This document shows positions 24,414-35,802 of a stretch of DNA of 64,000 bases, one piece after another. Every line of letters starts with the position of its first letter. Position 1 is the stretch's first letter. Both the position numbers and the translations under genes were made by a program. This DNA is from Symsagittifera roscoffensis. Its lineage: Eukaryota > Xenacoelomorpha > Acoela > Convolutidae. The notes under the pieces are model-generated. The model saw only the letters and a program-made list of their open reading frames with translations, did no database searches and was not told the origin of the DNA. The stretch spans positions 63,866,282 to 63,930,281 of the forward strand of contig NC_087066.1 in assembly GCF_963678635.1 (NCBI RefSeq), in the 5' to 3' direction.

Positions 24414-25493
24414 CTATGGCCACGAAAAAAAATCATTTGAATGAGGTTATAAAGTGTTTACTGGTTCGAGGCCACTGCTATCTCTGCTTGATTATTGAGG
24501 ACGGGGCAAAATTTTCCACCTGCAATTAGTTCGCAAAAGGAATTCAAAAATCATAAATATGATCAGTTTCTGAGACCAATAAATACATTTTCAGTTTAGG
24601 CCCTTTTTTATCTTCGGCTTGGTTGAACAACCCCTCAAATAAAGTGAGTTGACTAGTCATAACAATGCGTTAAAATATGAAAAAACTATCACACTGTTAT
24701 TGGTGTAGCAAAAGGACAAAAGATTTGCAAAAAAAATTAAAAAATTTGAAACAACATAGATTATTTATAGAACAGTCAGAATATTCAGTACTTGTGCTTG
24801 ATTAAAACTAATAGCTCATCCCAAGTTCGCGACTCAAGTTTTCTATTGATGTTTAATTTTGCCCATAACTATGAATTTTCAATACGTTCTCTACCAAAGA
24901 CTATTCGAGACCAAATAAGAGGCATTTTAAGTTTTCAAGGTTTTGCCTTGATATACGAACAGTTTCGTTCTATCATGCTTCGTAGCTCTACACCTTCCAA
25001 TATAAGTCACCAAAAATTAACAGCGAGCCCGATTTGTCTTTGAAATACTTGAGCTTGTCCCATTTTTGAATATAAAAAAACTTAAATTTTTGATTTCCTT
25101 ATTATTTTTTTGATTTGTTTCGAAGTGGAAAATATATAGCGATAATAAACTGCCTGTTAAAGAGACTGAAGAGCTATTTCAATAGCAAAACAGAAATTGA
25201 AAATAGTTTTCAATAAAAACTCATTTTTATCCTTAATTTGCCGGTTTAAATCTGAATAGTATATGTTCAGACGACTGTTTTTGACCTTGTGACTGAACTT
25301 TTGAACTTGTGTCGTCCCCACGCCCCCCCCCCCCCCCCCCCTTAATCCGCCCCTGGGCTTTACAATGACAGCACCACGCCATCGATAATCTATGAGTGAC
25401 AAACATACGACCTAGGCGATAGTAGGTTATACCAATAAAGTGTGGCTAAACGTTGTAAATAAAAATTTATGAGATATCGATACTAACTCTGAC
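24414..25493 (-). other. Intron 3 of the receptor gene (1.08 kb)
   Basis: The only short intron of the set. Donor GTCAGA, acceptor CCATAG. It contains a truncated CAGGGGCGGAT MITE end at 25302-25355 and otherwise nothing recognised. Confidence 0.85.
25302..25355 (-). repeat. Truncated end of a CAGGGGCGGAT MITE
   Basis: GTCGTCCCCACG, a run of more than 20 C, then TTAATCCGCCCCTG matches the right end of the element at 25883-26321. The other end is missing. Confidence 0.7.
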
Positions 25494-25532
25494 CAACCAG
25501 ATTGTTGTCTTCATTTTCTGCTCCGGCTCATT
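25494..25532 (-). CDS. Cys-loop receptor exon 3 (39-nt micro-exon)
   Basis: It encodes 13 residues, NEPEQKMKTTIWL (103-115), the counterpart of the conserved 'DExNQxLTTNxWL' segment of nicotinic receptors that carries the loop D tryptophan (Trp114 here). It is phase 0 on both sides: acceptor TTTGTTTCAG ends at 25533 and donor GTCAGA starts at 25493. In vertebrate nicotinic receptors the same segment is also a separate exon, of 45 nt. This one lacks two codons. It is too short to be found by length alone; support comes from motif, phase and position between exons 2 and 4. Confidence 0.9.
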
Positions 25533-25882
25533 CTGAAACAAACAAAATAATAATTACTTTCACATCATATATGTAGTCAGCGGAAATTTTTAAAATGGTG
25601 GTTTCCGTCGCTTATTAGGGATAATAGTATTGCTCCTGAGACTCATCGTTTCTGGTAATAGAATACAGTTTCATATAAAAATGAAAATTTTTTGCGCACT
25701 TGATACCAAGAAACAAAATAAGTTGGCCCTGCGCCATCTGCCAAAATCTAGTTTGACCAAAACCTCAAAAAAGTTTTAAAAAAATTGCGCAAAACTTTTC
25801 CCGGCAAAGACACATGTGGATATTAGATCATCGGTAAAACACAAGAATTGCCAAGAAAGCCGGAAAAATTCAGATACTAAAT

Positions 25883-26321
25883 CAGGGGCGGATCTAGGAT
25901 TTTCTCGAGGGGGGGGCGGATTTTCAAAAAATTTTCCAAAATTTTGACGACCTTTTTTTTTTTTTAGGTCGACCAAATTGATTTTTCGAGCTCTCCCAAA
26001 GCACTGTTTTGCCCCTACTTTGGCTAAATTTTCTGCGCCGCAGGCAAATTTTTGAAAAAACAGTCAAAAAAGCCGTTTTTGGGCAATTTTTGAAAAATTT
26101 TGACAAAAAAATCGCGTTTTTTTGGCGCGCGCTCCCCCTCAAAGTTAGTATATATTGGCGCCAAAGGCGCCTTTAGAAAAATTTAAGGGTCGGTCGGCCA
26201 AAAAGGGATTTCTGAAAAAGTATCAAAGGGGGGACCCTTTGGGTCGGCAGGGGGTCGAATCCCTGAGGGAGAGGCGTCCGCCCCCCCCCCCCCCGCCCCC
26301 CCCCCCCTAAATCCGCCCCTG
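25883..26321 (-). mobile_element. hAT-like MITE, family 2, copy 3 (reverse orientation)
   Basis: A 439-bp element with ends CAGGGGCGGATCTAGG and the complement of CAGGGGCGGATTTAGG, flanked by a perfect 8-bp duplication TACTAAAT (25875-25882, 26322-26329). The C-run end lies on the right, so it is inverted relative to the copy at 5828. It is the longest copy in the window. Confidence 0.93.
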
Positions 26322-27585
26322 TACTAAATGGTTTTTTTTCATAGATCGTTTAAAAAATTTTCTTTTCAAATTTCAAATTTTTTTCACCATAACAACATCA
26401 ATTTTTTTCTTTACTTTTTTTCTTTGAAGAAAAATTTTGATTCAGCGTTCCCAAAAAATAATGACGAGAAATTAGAGGTAAAATTCCAAAAAAACAAAGA
26501 GTTCACAAAAGGGATCAAATGTGTTTTCAGTTTGATGTGTGAACATGATTTTATCCATTCCGGCGACAGTTGGAGACAGTTATAGACAACTGCGAGACTG
26601 TTTCAAGTGATTTTCTATCCTTTGCTACCGGCAACTTGTCAACTTCAGTTCAAAAAAGTGAAAGCGGTTCAATTAAACATGGGGTTTGGTTTTGATTTTA
26701 ACTTCAACGTGATGTTAAGACTATATGTTAAGTATGAGCAGGCACTCAACATATTCTTTTCATGGCGCATAAATAAATATTTTAATGTGAAAAATCATTC
26801 GATATATGAAAGAAGGAAGTTTTGACGTTAAAAGTAATTTAACATTGCCTTGTTTTCGATCTTTTGATAGGTTGAGTTTGTTTGAAGTACTTTAACTAAT
26901 TAATGAGAATTACTAAGTAGTCTAGAAGTCAATTTGACCAGTTCTGGAGAACGCAAATTATACTAATAAAGCAAACAAAACTAGTTTTAAGTAATATTAA
27001 AAAAAACTAATCATCGAAGCAAAGGCTAAGATGGCAAAAGATTCTCTTATTTTTCAATAAGCTGCGTCAATGAAACTGGCAGAAGTTACATATTTGAATC
27101 TAATGCACATAAGGCGATGCAATTTTAATGTTTTGAACTTCAAGATTTTTGACTGAGTGAACTTTTTGCCAAAACAGGTGAATTTAGCAACAAATTCGAT
27201 GAAATTGATCGGAGTGAGTTTAATAAACGAATTTGATTGGATAGTCTAAGTCTAGATGAATACTTGTGAGCAAATTGAGGAAAAATTAAAGAAAAATTAA
27301 AGATTGTTATTTTTTTGAGCTGAGCTGACAAGACAGCCGAACTCTCGTTTGAACTGTAAACTACCAAAAAACATATCAACAACTTTGAAAAACTGTATGG
27401 TAACTACAATTTACAACAATTGTAATAAAACATTAATTTCGAATTTGTAGCTTAACTTTTTCTAAAAACACATTAATTTTGAGTCTAAATATTTGCAATA
27501 TCATTATCGATTTAGGATCAGGGAAGCTCAAAATTTTTAGCTTTTTTGAGCCAGTTAAATCGAATATTTTTATGTTGGTAACTTC

Positions 27586-28030
27586 TAGAGACGTGCGCCG
27601 GCTCAGCCGAGCATGCTCGGCGGCTCGGAGCGAAAAGTGTCGGCGGCGGCTCAGCCGGCTGAAATCAATTTGGTTTTCTTAACTTGTAAAAACGGACTCT
27701 GAAACATAGTTATTAGTCAGCCATGTACGTCTTTTTAATAAGCACGTAATTCTCAAGAACAAAAATCAATTGTTTAAAGTTAGTGGCTGATAGTTGTGTG
27801 ATCGACAATTAGTAATTGTCAGTGCTGCTGAGCTCCAAACTCTTTCGATTGCCGCTGATGTAGCCGGTATTGCAAAAATGCAGCGAGCCAACTGCGACAA
27901 AATTGGAAACTGTGATGTGTGTTTTTTTTCATTGACTCCAGTGAACTCATGAATAAACATTCAGCTGTTATAGGTAACTGCAAAAAATTCTCAATTTCTG
28001 TTTCAAACTCATCGAGAAGCTCCACAAAAA
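27586..28030 (-). pseudogene. hAT transposase 3' remnant with one terminus
   Basis: Minus-strand translation gives FPILSQLARCIFAIPATSAA followed by IERVWSSA, the hAT C-terminal dimerisation domain. The preceding part (ELLDEFETEIENFLQLPI) is in another frame, so there is a frameshift near 27920-27960. A stop lies at about 27766. Beyond it, at 27586, begins TAGAGACGTGCGCCGG, resembling a hAT terminus (CAGAGA type), followed by the perfect 16-bp palindrome GCCGAGCATGCTCGGC at 27606-27621. The 5' part of the gene and the other terminus are absent. It is a dead 5'-truncated copy whose terminus does not match either hAT-like MITE family here. Confidence 0.85.
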
Positions 28031-28297
28031 TTGCTAAATAGCTTTAAAAACAATTTTAGAAAAACAATTTACTTGAAATTTTTTTTGTGGTTTACTCTAA
28101 TGCTCCTGGAAAAAATCTCGTTCACATTAATATACATGGAAAAAATTTTTGCAAAAACTTTTGACGGTTTTTACTTCTGAATATAAATTTTCAGTAACAT
28201 TGCAAATTGTATTTTATGATACGTAGATCAGAATACAATTTGCACAATTAAACATTACTTGCTATGTTGATCGAAATACAAACATCACGAAAACAAT

Positions 28298-28849
28298 ACA
28301 AGACTGCTCGTATCAGGGCGAAGCCCTGAATGTTCCGACTGCCTTTTAAGGTTTATGGAGCAGTAAAAACATTAAAAAATTCAATGAAATAAAACAAAAT
28401 GGAAAAAAAAAATTCTAAATTTTGAAAGGTTTTTTTTTTAATAAAAATCATCCCCCCACACGCCATATAAAGTACAAAAGGATAGATTTCGCTCATTCTA
28501 ACAAACCAATTATGGCAAATAGGCTTCTTTTAACCAATTTGGAACGATTTCTAAGATGGATTAACTCTCCGCTTACGCGTTAATAACGCGAAATATATCG
28601 CGCGTTAATTGTCCCAAATTGGCCAAAATGGCAATCGTTAAACCCCCGTAACTTTACGAAAAATGATCACAGGTGAAATATCTGTTCAAATTTAAGCTCA
28701 AGACAACAATAGTTTTCGAATGATATAAAAAAATTCCGTCAAAAATGGCTAGTTAAAAAGTCGAAATTTGTCTGAAGAAAAAAAAACCCACCCCGAGCAG
28801 AAATATTCCGTTACTTTCGTATCGAAAGTCGGAACAACAAGATTGTTCG
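28298..28849 (+). repeat. Hairpin-end repeat, reference copy
   Basis: The best-preserved copy, about 540 bp. The left end ACAAGACTGCTCGTATC is followed by hairpin AGGGCGAAGCCCT and TGTTCCGACTGCC. The interior has CACGCCATATAAAGTACA, ACGCGTTAATAACGCG and ATCACAGGTGAAATAT. The right end has hairpin CTTTCGTATCGAAAG, then GTCGGAACA and finally ACAAGATTGTTCG (28837-28849), which resembles the first 13 bases of the unit again. There is no gene, no A/B box and no obvious classical terminal inverted repeat; only GTTCCGACT is shared inverted between the two ends. Class unknown. Confidence 0.9.
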
Positions 28850-29215
28850 AAAAACAAGTTTGAAAAAACGAATGCGTAGAACTTCTTTGATGATGTACGA
28901 TAAATGCAATTTGAGCAAATCTTTGAAACTAAAGCTTTGGTGTTTAACATAAAACGTTTATACAAGTTGATATATTGTTTACAAAGTTTATAAATCACTC
29001 CAAATTGTGTATTGAACTTGAGTTGTCTTGTAACACGTTGTTATTTATAACGTTTAAATTTTATTAAAGTTTCTGAATTGCATATGTGCGCACTCTATAC
29101 TATTCTCTTCTTTTGAGTGCAATGTTATAAGAAGGCAGTCTTCTGGTATTTTTGCCAAAGTATCTGTTAGCACTCGGTCAAACATGGTCCATATTTTGGT
29201 CTCTTTTTTCCAAGG

Positions 29216-29530
29216 AGGGTGCTGAATGAGCTCAAACTTCATACAAACGAGCTGAACGAGCCTAATTTTCATCAAAAGGAGCTGACTTTTAGCAAACTGG
29301 GCTCAATTTTTGGTCCCCAATTTTTAACTACGAGGATGAATGGGCCCGTTTCCTAAAAAAAGACCTAATGAGTTTAATTAAAGAGCTAATTGAGGGCCAA
29401 ATTTTTGGTCCTCGTTTGTCAAGTACCGAGTTGAATGAGCTCAATTCTTCAAAAAAGTTGGCTTGCAAGCCCAATTCTTAGAAAAAAGCAAGAAGAGCTG
29501 AAAAAACCACAATTTTAGGCAAATTGAGCT
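29216..29530. repeat. Degenerate minisatellite based on GAGCTGAATGAGCTCAATTTT
   Basis: About eight imperfect units alternate GAGCTGAATGAGC-like and CAATTTTT-like blocks. There is no open frame. Confidence 0.55.
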
Positions 29531-30633
29531 CCTTCAGTTTCCTAATTTCAGTTTGAATAGACCAGAACCAACAGTTACACTAAAGATGGCTAGAACAGAG
29601 GTTATAAAGAATACTTGGGGAATCAATGAGTCGTTTTGCGTCCCTCGAGAAAACTGTTTAACCTGATTTGCCATAGAAGGGAATGAATAATCCCAATTTT
29701 CTATCCGTTATAACTATTGGACAATTTTACTAAAAATTGGGTTGATTCAGTTTTTTTTTTCATAGAAAATCTTATGCAAAAGTTTTGACACTTGCAGACA
29801 CAAGAAAAGGACTAAAAATAAAGAGGGTGAGTGATGAAAAATAGCCAATTTAAAGCTAAGTTAAAAAAAACGAAATCTGAAAAATTTCTTGATATCATTT
29901 GACCTTTTTTCTTCCAAGTTTCAGTCCATATCTAAGAAAAACCAAAAGTAGAAAACATACAGAAGAGCTGTTTTTGTCTCCATAAAACCGAAAGATATTT
30001 TATTGAGGCTTTTTTGCCGCACAATATATTCACTTGCGGTCATTATTATTATTACTTATTTGCAGTGAAATTTAATACAGAGCGTTTCTTACAAAACGTT
30101 TTTTATCAGCAGCTTATCAGCAAAAAGCATGCGAAGCCAATAAATTGGGCTTAAGAAGCACTCTTAAGAAGCCAGCCTAATTGGTACAAAATACAAGAAG
30201 CTATGCGCAAACTATATTATTCGCTACTTGGCATTAGGTATAGATTATTCGAATTTTGAAAAAGAAAACGCATTTTTTTAGAGTTTTTCCAATTAAAAAC
30301 ACTTTTGAAACCAATTCTCGGATATATATTGAAATTTTTTACCCAAGGAATAACTTTATTGTACAAATTTTCGTAGACTAGTTGACCACACTCATAGATA
30401 TACTGGCTTATATGAAAAATTTAATTTAAAAAATTGACGGGGGAGAGATTTCAAAGCTTTCTTTTTCATATGGCAGACGGCAGAAGATTGGCAAATATTG
30501 TGAATAGACATGAAGACTAGGCTATCTAAACAGATTTTTTATGGCTTGCATGTCACTAAGTCCTTAATCGCTAATCACCTTTGCAAAAAGTGACAAGTAT
30601 GAATTGTCTAATATTTTATTTTGTTGCAATTGG

Positions 30634-31172
30634 ACAAAACTGCTCGTATCAGGGCGAAGCCCTGATTGTTACGACTGCCTTTTAAGATTTATGGAGCAAA
30701 AATAACTTTAAAAAATTTAATTGAAATAAAATAAAATGAATTTTTTTTTTTAATTTGAATTTTTTTAAATGAAAATCATCCCCCACACGCCATATAAAGT
30801 ACAAAAGGATAGATTTTGCTGCTTGTAACAAATCAATTATGGCAAATGAGCTTCTTCCAACCAATTTGGAACAATTTCTAAGACGGATTAAATCTTCGCT
30901 TACGCGTTAATAGCTCGAATTATATCGCGCGTTACTTGTCCCAAATTGGTCAAAATGGCCAAAATGGCAACCTTTAAACCCTCATAACTTTACGAAAAAT
31001 GATCACAGGTGAAAAATCTTTTCAAATTTAAGCCCAGGACAGCAATACTTTTTGAATGATATAAAAAAAATTCGGTCAAAAATGGCTAGTTAAAGAGTCG
31101 AAATTTGTCTGAAGAAAAAAAACCCACCCCGAGCACAAATATTCCGTTACTTTCGTATCGAAAGTCGGAACA
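30634..31172 (+). repeat. Hairpin-end repeat, near full length
   Basis: Same structure as 28298-28849: first hairpin AGGGCGAAGCCCT, terminal hairpin TTTCGTATCGAAA then GTCGGAACA. Its flanks (ACAAAA left, ATAAGT right) differ slightly from the ACAAGA of other copies. Confidence 0.9.
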
Positions 31173-32126
31173 ATAAGTTTCTCCCGGCCTAATAACAGCT
31201 TGCGATCAAAATTACCTCTCTACATTTTAGATTCGACATTCGAACACTGAATAGCGACATATCTTTGGTGTCGATACCTTTTTCAAAACCCTAAGTAATT
31301 TTGTTGTTTGATGCATTTATAGTGTCAACCTGCGAAACTATTCCCATACAAGTTCGATTATACGTGGTAATATTCGAATTTTCATGGTAAACAACCTCTA
31401 TTTTTAGATTAACCGCGCCTATTAAAGCTTTTTTAATACAAAAAATCTTGAAAATAATCACAAGTCTTTCGAAACTGGAAAAAAGAAAACCACAATATCT
31501 CTTAGTTTGGAATTGTTGGGGTTTTATCGTATACTCTATCATCGACTTTGATTTGTGCAAAAAAACGCTAAAAAAGCACACCAACTTTTTACCTGAAAAC
31601 ATTGCAATATAATTGACCCTGAAGTTTTTCTAATGGTTAATGTCCCATATCCAGTCTTTTTAATTCCTAAGACAAACGATTAGTTTTTGTCCGACTACAA
31701 TAAATGGAGCGTTAATTCCATAAGATGAAAATCAATAGGTGGAGGTGCTTTTTTGTCTGGCCTTTTTAATAAACCGGCTTTTTAGAAGAAGCAAAATATT
31801 CATTTGTAACTCAATCTTGTTAATAAATTCAGTACTTTGTAAATGTTTTCAAGGTAAAAGTTAAGCCGGTTGAACCTTATTTTTGATCTTCTGAAAACTG
31901 ACAGATAGTTGCCAACCTGAAGCAAATGGAGTAGTGTATGCTTCTCAGAAAACGTCGGTCAAAGAAAAATTTAATCAAATAGGGCTTTGAATTTTGATAA
32001 TATCAAATCTGTCTAGAGCCGTTAAAACTCTTTTTACTCTGCTTTTACTGCAATTTATTTTTTTAATTCGTCATTTCAGGTTCAAATTTTTTGAAACAAT
32101 TTCGGAAGTTTAGCTGCAACATACTA

Positions 32127-32855
32127 CAGTGCTGATTTAAATTATCCGGACAAAACGAACAAAACTTGAATTTTCAAACGCGTTTTTCTCAAATTGGGTT
32201 AAGATTAGACAAAAAGTGAAGAGGACAAAAGTTGCTTAGAATTTCACCAGAATTAATATGGTGCCATTTTTTCTCCGAAATTCTCAACAAAAATTTTACC
32301 CCAAAAATGGGTCATTTTGGCTTTTTTCAATTAATCAAGAATTACGCTGAAACTACTTTGTTAATTGATATGAAAATTATATCACAGGAAGCCTCTTACG
32401 CAGCTCAACAAAGTTTAAGAAGGGTTAAATCTCCAAAACCAGTATAAATGAAAAAAATTTTACTTGATAGTCAATTAATGTGATTTTTAGTATATAAAAC
32501 TCAGAATCTGTTTAAAAATAAATTTTATACAATTCGCGCAAATTTTTGGAGATTTAACCCTTCTTAAACTTTGTTGAGCTGCGTAAGAGGCTTCCTGTGA
32601 TATAATTTTCATATCAATTAACAAAGTAGTTTCAGCGTAATTCTTGATTAATTGAAAAAAGCCAAAATGACCCATTTTTGGGGTAAAATTTTTGTTGAGA
32701 ATTTCGGAGAAAAAATGGCACCATATTAATTCTGGTGAAATTCTAAGCAACTTTTGTCCTCTTCACTTTTTGTCTAATCTTAACCCAATTTGAGAAAAAC
32801 GCGTTTGAAAATTCAAGTTTTGTTCGTTTTGTCCGGATAATTTAAATCAGCACTG
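32127..32855. mobile_element. Tc1/mariner-like foldback MITE, 729 bp
   Basis: The ends are CAGTGCTGATTTAAATTATC and its exact complement, flanked by TA on both sides (32125-32126 and 32856-32857), the Tc1/mariner target duplication. The two arms, about 310 bp each (32127-32437 and 32546-32855), appear perfectly complementary, separated by a spacer of about 105 bp. A short reading frame occurs identically in both arms but has no transposase motif. The near-perfect arms suggest a recent origin or ongoing conversion. The CAGTGCTG terminus resembles that of Tc1. Confidence 0.95.
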
Positions 32856-33489
32856 TATTATGAGACAAAAGTTTTAATTGTGCATTTACTTTGAGCCGGT
32901 ATCTACTTAAGCGTTTAAAATCTTTTTGTCAACTTAAGGACGTGGGATTCATGTGCCAATGAGTTTGTTTTCATCAGGTGTGCGTGTGCGCAAAGCGTAA
33001 ACTTTATTCAGGGGGTTGTTCTGAGCACTATTCAGCCATACAACAGTCTATGTTTTAGCATAATAACCACAACATTTTAAAATTTCACAAACAGTTTCTA
33101 CTTGTTCCCAGAGTGAGAAAAATATATTTTGTTATTACTCCGTAAATATCGGGCTAAAAATAATTGATTAAGTCAGACGAAAGAAGAGCGACCACCCTCT
33201 GGGTCCAGACAGTCCCCTAGCCCCTTAAGTACTATTTGACGCAAGCTATTGGCATTAAATGAAGTCACTCAAAAGTTTAGACAGTCTGGATTAAACAAGA
33301 GCAGCCGACAAGAACTGTCGGTGCCCAAGTGAAAATTGTGTATCACACTTCTTCTTTTCTAAGCGCATCAATAATTTTTTGATAATGCTTTTTCAGAAGT
33401 GGGAAAAATTATGATGTAGAACGGGGAATATTTCGTGCATTTTTGTGCCTCAAAAAGCCTGAAGGTGGTCAAAAGTAGTATCAGATGAA

Positions 33490-34413
33490 ATCCATTTCAG
33501 TTGAACTTGGAGTCTGAAACTTCGATTCAAACGTATAAATGGGTTATTTTGGGTGAAAATGATGAAGATAAAAATTAGTTTAAAATTTTAGAACTTTGAA
33601 TATGGTGTAATTTGTTTTCAAAAGTTCGGTAGAAAATTTCACCCCAAAAAATATCATTTTTGGCGTTTTTTGGTCAATCAAACAGTACGACAAAGTGTGG
33701 ATTCAATTCCTTACAAAACTATATCAAAAAGATCCTCTCACACTGCCAAACAAAAATTAAAAAGAGTACAATCTTCAAAAATTGGCGCAAATAGTTACTG
33801 AAAAAAATTACATTAAAAATGATGTTTTATACAATGTAAAAAAGATTTTTTTTGGCTATCAAACAAAAATAAATTAGCTTACACGAATTTTTAGGGATTG
33901 TTTTTTCCATTAATTTTGTTGGGCTACGTAGGACGCTCACTTTGATATAGTTTTTTTTCAGGAATTGAAGCCATACTTCCTTCATAATTTTGATTGACCA
34001 AAAAACCCAAAAACAATTCTTTTTTTTCTATAAAATTTTGAGCCCAAAATTTGCCAAACAAATGACACCATAGTTAATCTGCTCAAATTCATTACGAGGC
34101 CAAACCTTGCACTGTATGGGCGCGTGAAGAATTTTGTGTTGTATGTTCCTGGATTCCAGAGACAAATCTTTAAACGTCTTAAAATTGAGTCGGAACGGTC
34201 GAAGAGAATGAAAAAACAAACGAAGAACAAAGGGAGCGTCCTTGTTGTGGAATCCGCTTACAATTCACAAAATGCACAGTTCAGTTTGGCGTCGTAATTT
34301 TCTAAGCAAGTTTTTTTCATCTTTTTCTAACTAAATTCAAATTAATCTGAGAAAAAAACGCGTTTAAAATTTCAAGTTTTTTGAGTTTTTTCGGATAATT
34401 TAAATCAGCACTG
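33490..34413. mobile_element. Old Tc1/mariner-like foldback MITE, interrupted
   Basis: A diverged relative of 32127-32855. The right end TTTAAATCAGCACTG is followed by TA. The interior shares CACCCCAAAAA and other blocks in both arms with many substitutions. The left terminus is lost. A second MITE is inserted at 34095-34294. Confidence 0.8.
34095..34294. mobile_element. TA-flanked MITE, family B, nested
   Basis: A 200-bp element with left end CGAGGCCAAAC and right end GTTTGGCGTCG, flanked by TA (34093-34094, 34295-34296). Subterminal GGATTCC / GGAATCC motifs are shared with the copies at 38033 and 63796. It lies inside an older Tc1-like element. Confidence 0.8.
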
Positions 34414-34533
34414 TATATATATTAAGACATTACAAAAAATCTTCCAAAAAAAAAAAACGTGGGAGAATTTTTTTTTGCAAGCCGTAATTGGCAGCGGTTT
34501 AGAAAGCGACAGTTTGTCGAATACCAATATAAA

Positions 34534-34595
34534 ACAAGACTGCTCGTATCAGGGCGAAGCCCCAAATGTTCAGACTACTTTTCAAACCAACGAAG
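34534..34595 (+). repeat. Hairpin-end repeat, 5' end only
   Basis: ACAAGACTGCTCGTATCAGG and GCGAAGCCCCAAATGTTCAG, then similarity ends abruptly. Confidence 0.75.
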
Positions 34596-34799
34596 TAATA
34601 TTCAATTCCAAAAATTTAAGAGATTTTTTTTTTCGAAAACCAATAACATACACGCTAGGTAACCTACACGCTTTTGGCATTTCTAGCCACTCTAACCACT
34701 TTCATCGGCGTTTCTAACGGGCGACAAGCAACAAAAAGCAACATAGGAACAGGAAGAAACCTTTGATGACTTTGCTTACCTTTTTTGATGCCTTTTTAA

Positions 34800-35060
34800 T
34801 GAACATTTTTTAAAGTCGAACAAATTGATTTTCTGAGATCTCTTAAAACACCATAAAAAAATTTTGGCAACAAAAAAAACGTTCCAACAGGCAAATTTTT
34901 CTAAAACAGTTTTTGGGCTTTTTTTGAAAAGTTTTGACCAAAAACTCCCGTTTTTGACGGGTGGTTCCCCTCAAAATTAGTATATCATTGGCCCCGTGGT
35001 TATTTTAGGAATGGGTGTCTCACTATAAAACTAAAGCAAGGCGGGATCCTTTTGGTTTCT
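34800..35060 (-). repeat. Old fragment of CAGGGGCGGAT MITE interior
   Basis: GTCGAACAAATTGATTTTC, CAGGCAAATTTTT and CCCCTCAAAATTAGTATAT occur in the same order as in 25930-26160. Both termini are lost. Confidence 0.65.
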
Positions 35061-35682
35061 TATAGTCTGAGTAATCTGGAACGTATTTTTTACCCACTCG
35101 TTTTGAGTCTTGCAAAGCTGTGCTATAATTGTCCAATGTTTTATTAGATCATACTACGTCGGCGTAGACTAGACAAAGACAAAACTGGGTAAACCACAAG
35201 AAGACTAGTCACTTTTCTCCAGAAGTCATTATATTTCTTATTGGTATTGGACCTCGTTAACTATCCCCCTAAATGATACCTAGCCACGAATTACCCCCGT
35301 TGCTTTAGGGGGGACAGTCAAAGAAATATTTCTGATTCAATTTCTGCAGTGGTCGAAGAGCATATGCTACCAGTTTGGACAAAAAGCCCATATCTAAACC
35401 CCCCAGTTTGTATATGATAAGAGGCATAGTGATAAGAGGATCAATATATCTGCTCTTTCAAGATGAAGAGAGTATCTCATAATACCCTGCCTCGCACTCT
35501 GTTTAAACGACATTGACTTTTATTGACACTCACACTTTGAAGTAAATTGCCAGCCATTAATGGCCTTAACATGACCTGTTTATGGCCACGTCACTCTGTG
35601 TTTCTTTTATTTACGGCATTCAAAAGCTCATTTAGCCAACACAAACGCAAGTAAAATGAAAACTACTTTCATTTCAGTCAAA

Positions 35683-35802
35683 AAAGTCAAAAAGTAGAAA
35701 ACTTTTGACTCTGGGGTCAGAAAGATAAGTTTTCTACTTGTTAAAAACTTATCCCAGATAAGTTTTCTACTTGTTAGTCAAAAAGTAGAAAACTTATCTG
35801 GG
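35683..35802. repeat. Cluster of short inverted repeats
   Basis: A perfect 20-bp stem: CCCAGATAAGTTTTCTACTT (35753-35772) pairs with 35783-35802 across a 10-nt loop. Two further copies of the AAGTAGAAAACTT / AAGTTTTCTACTT arms lie just left (about 35690 and 35725), so alternative foldings exist. Confidence 0.9.

Noticed and set aside
32232-32750. Identical frames on opposite strands starting MLRISPELIWCHFFSEILNK.
   Set aside because: They arise from the two arms of a foldback MITE; no transposase motif.
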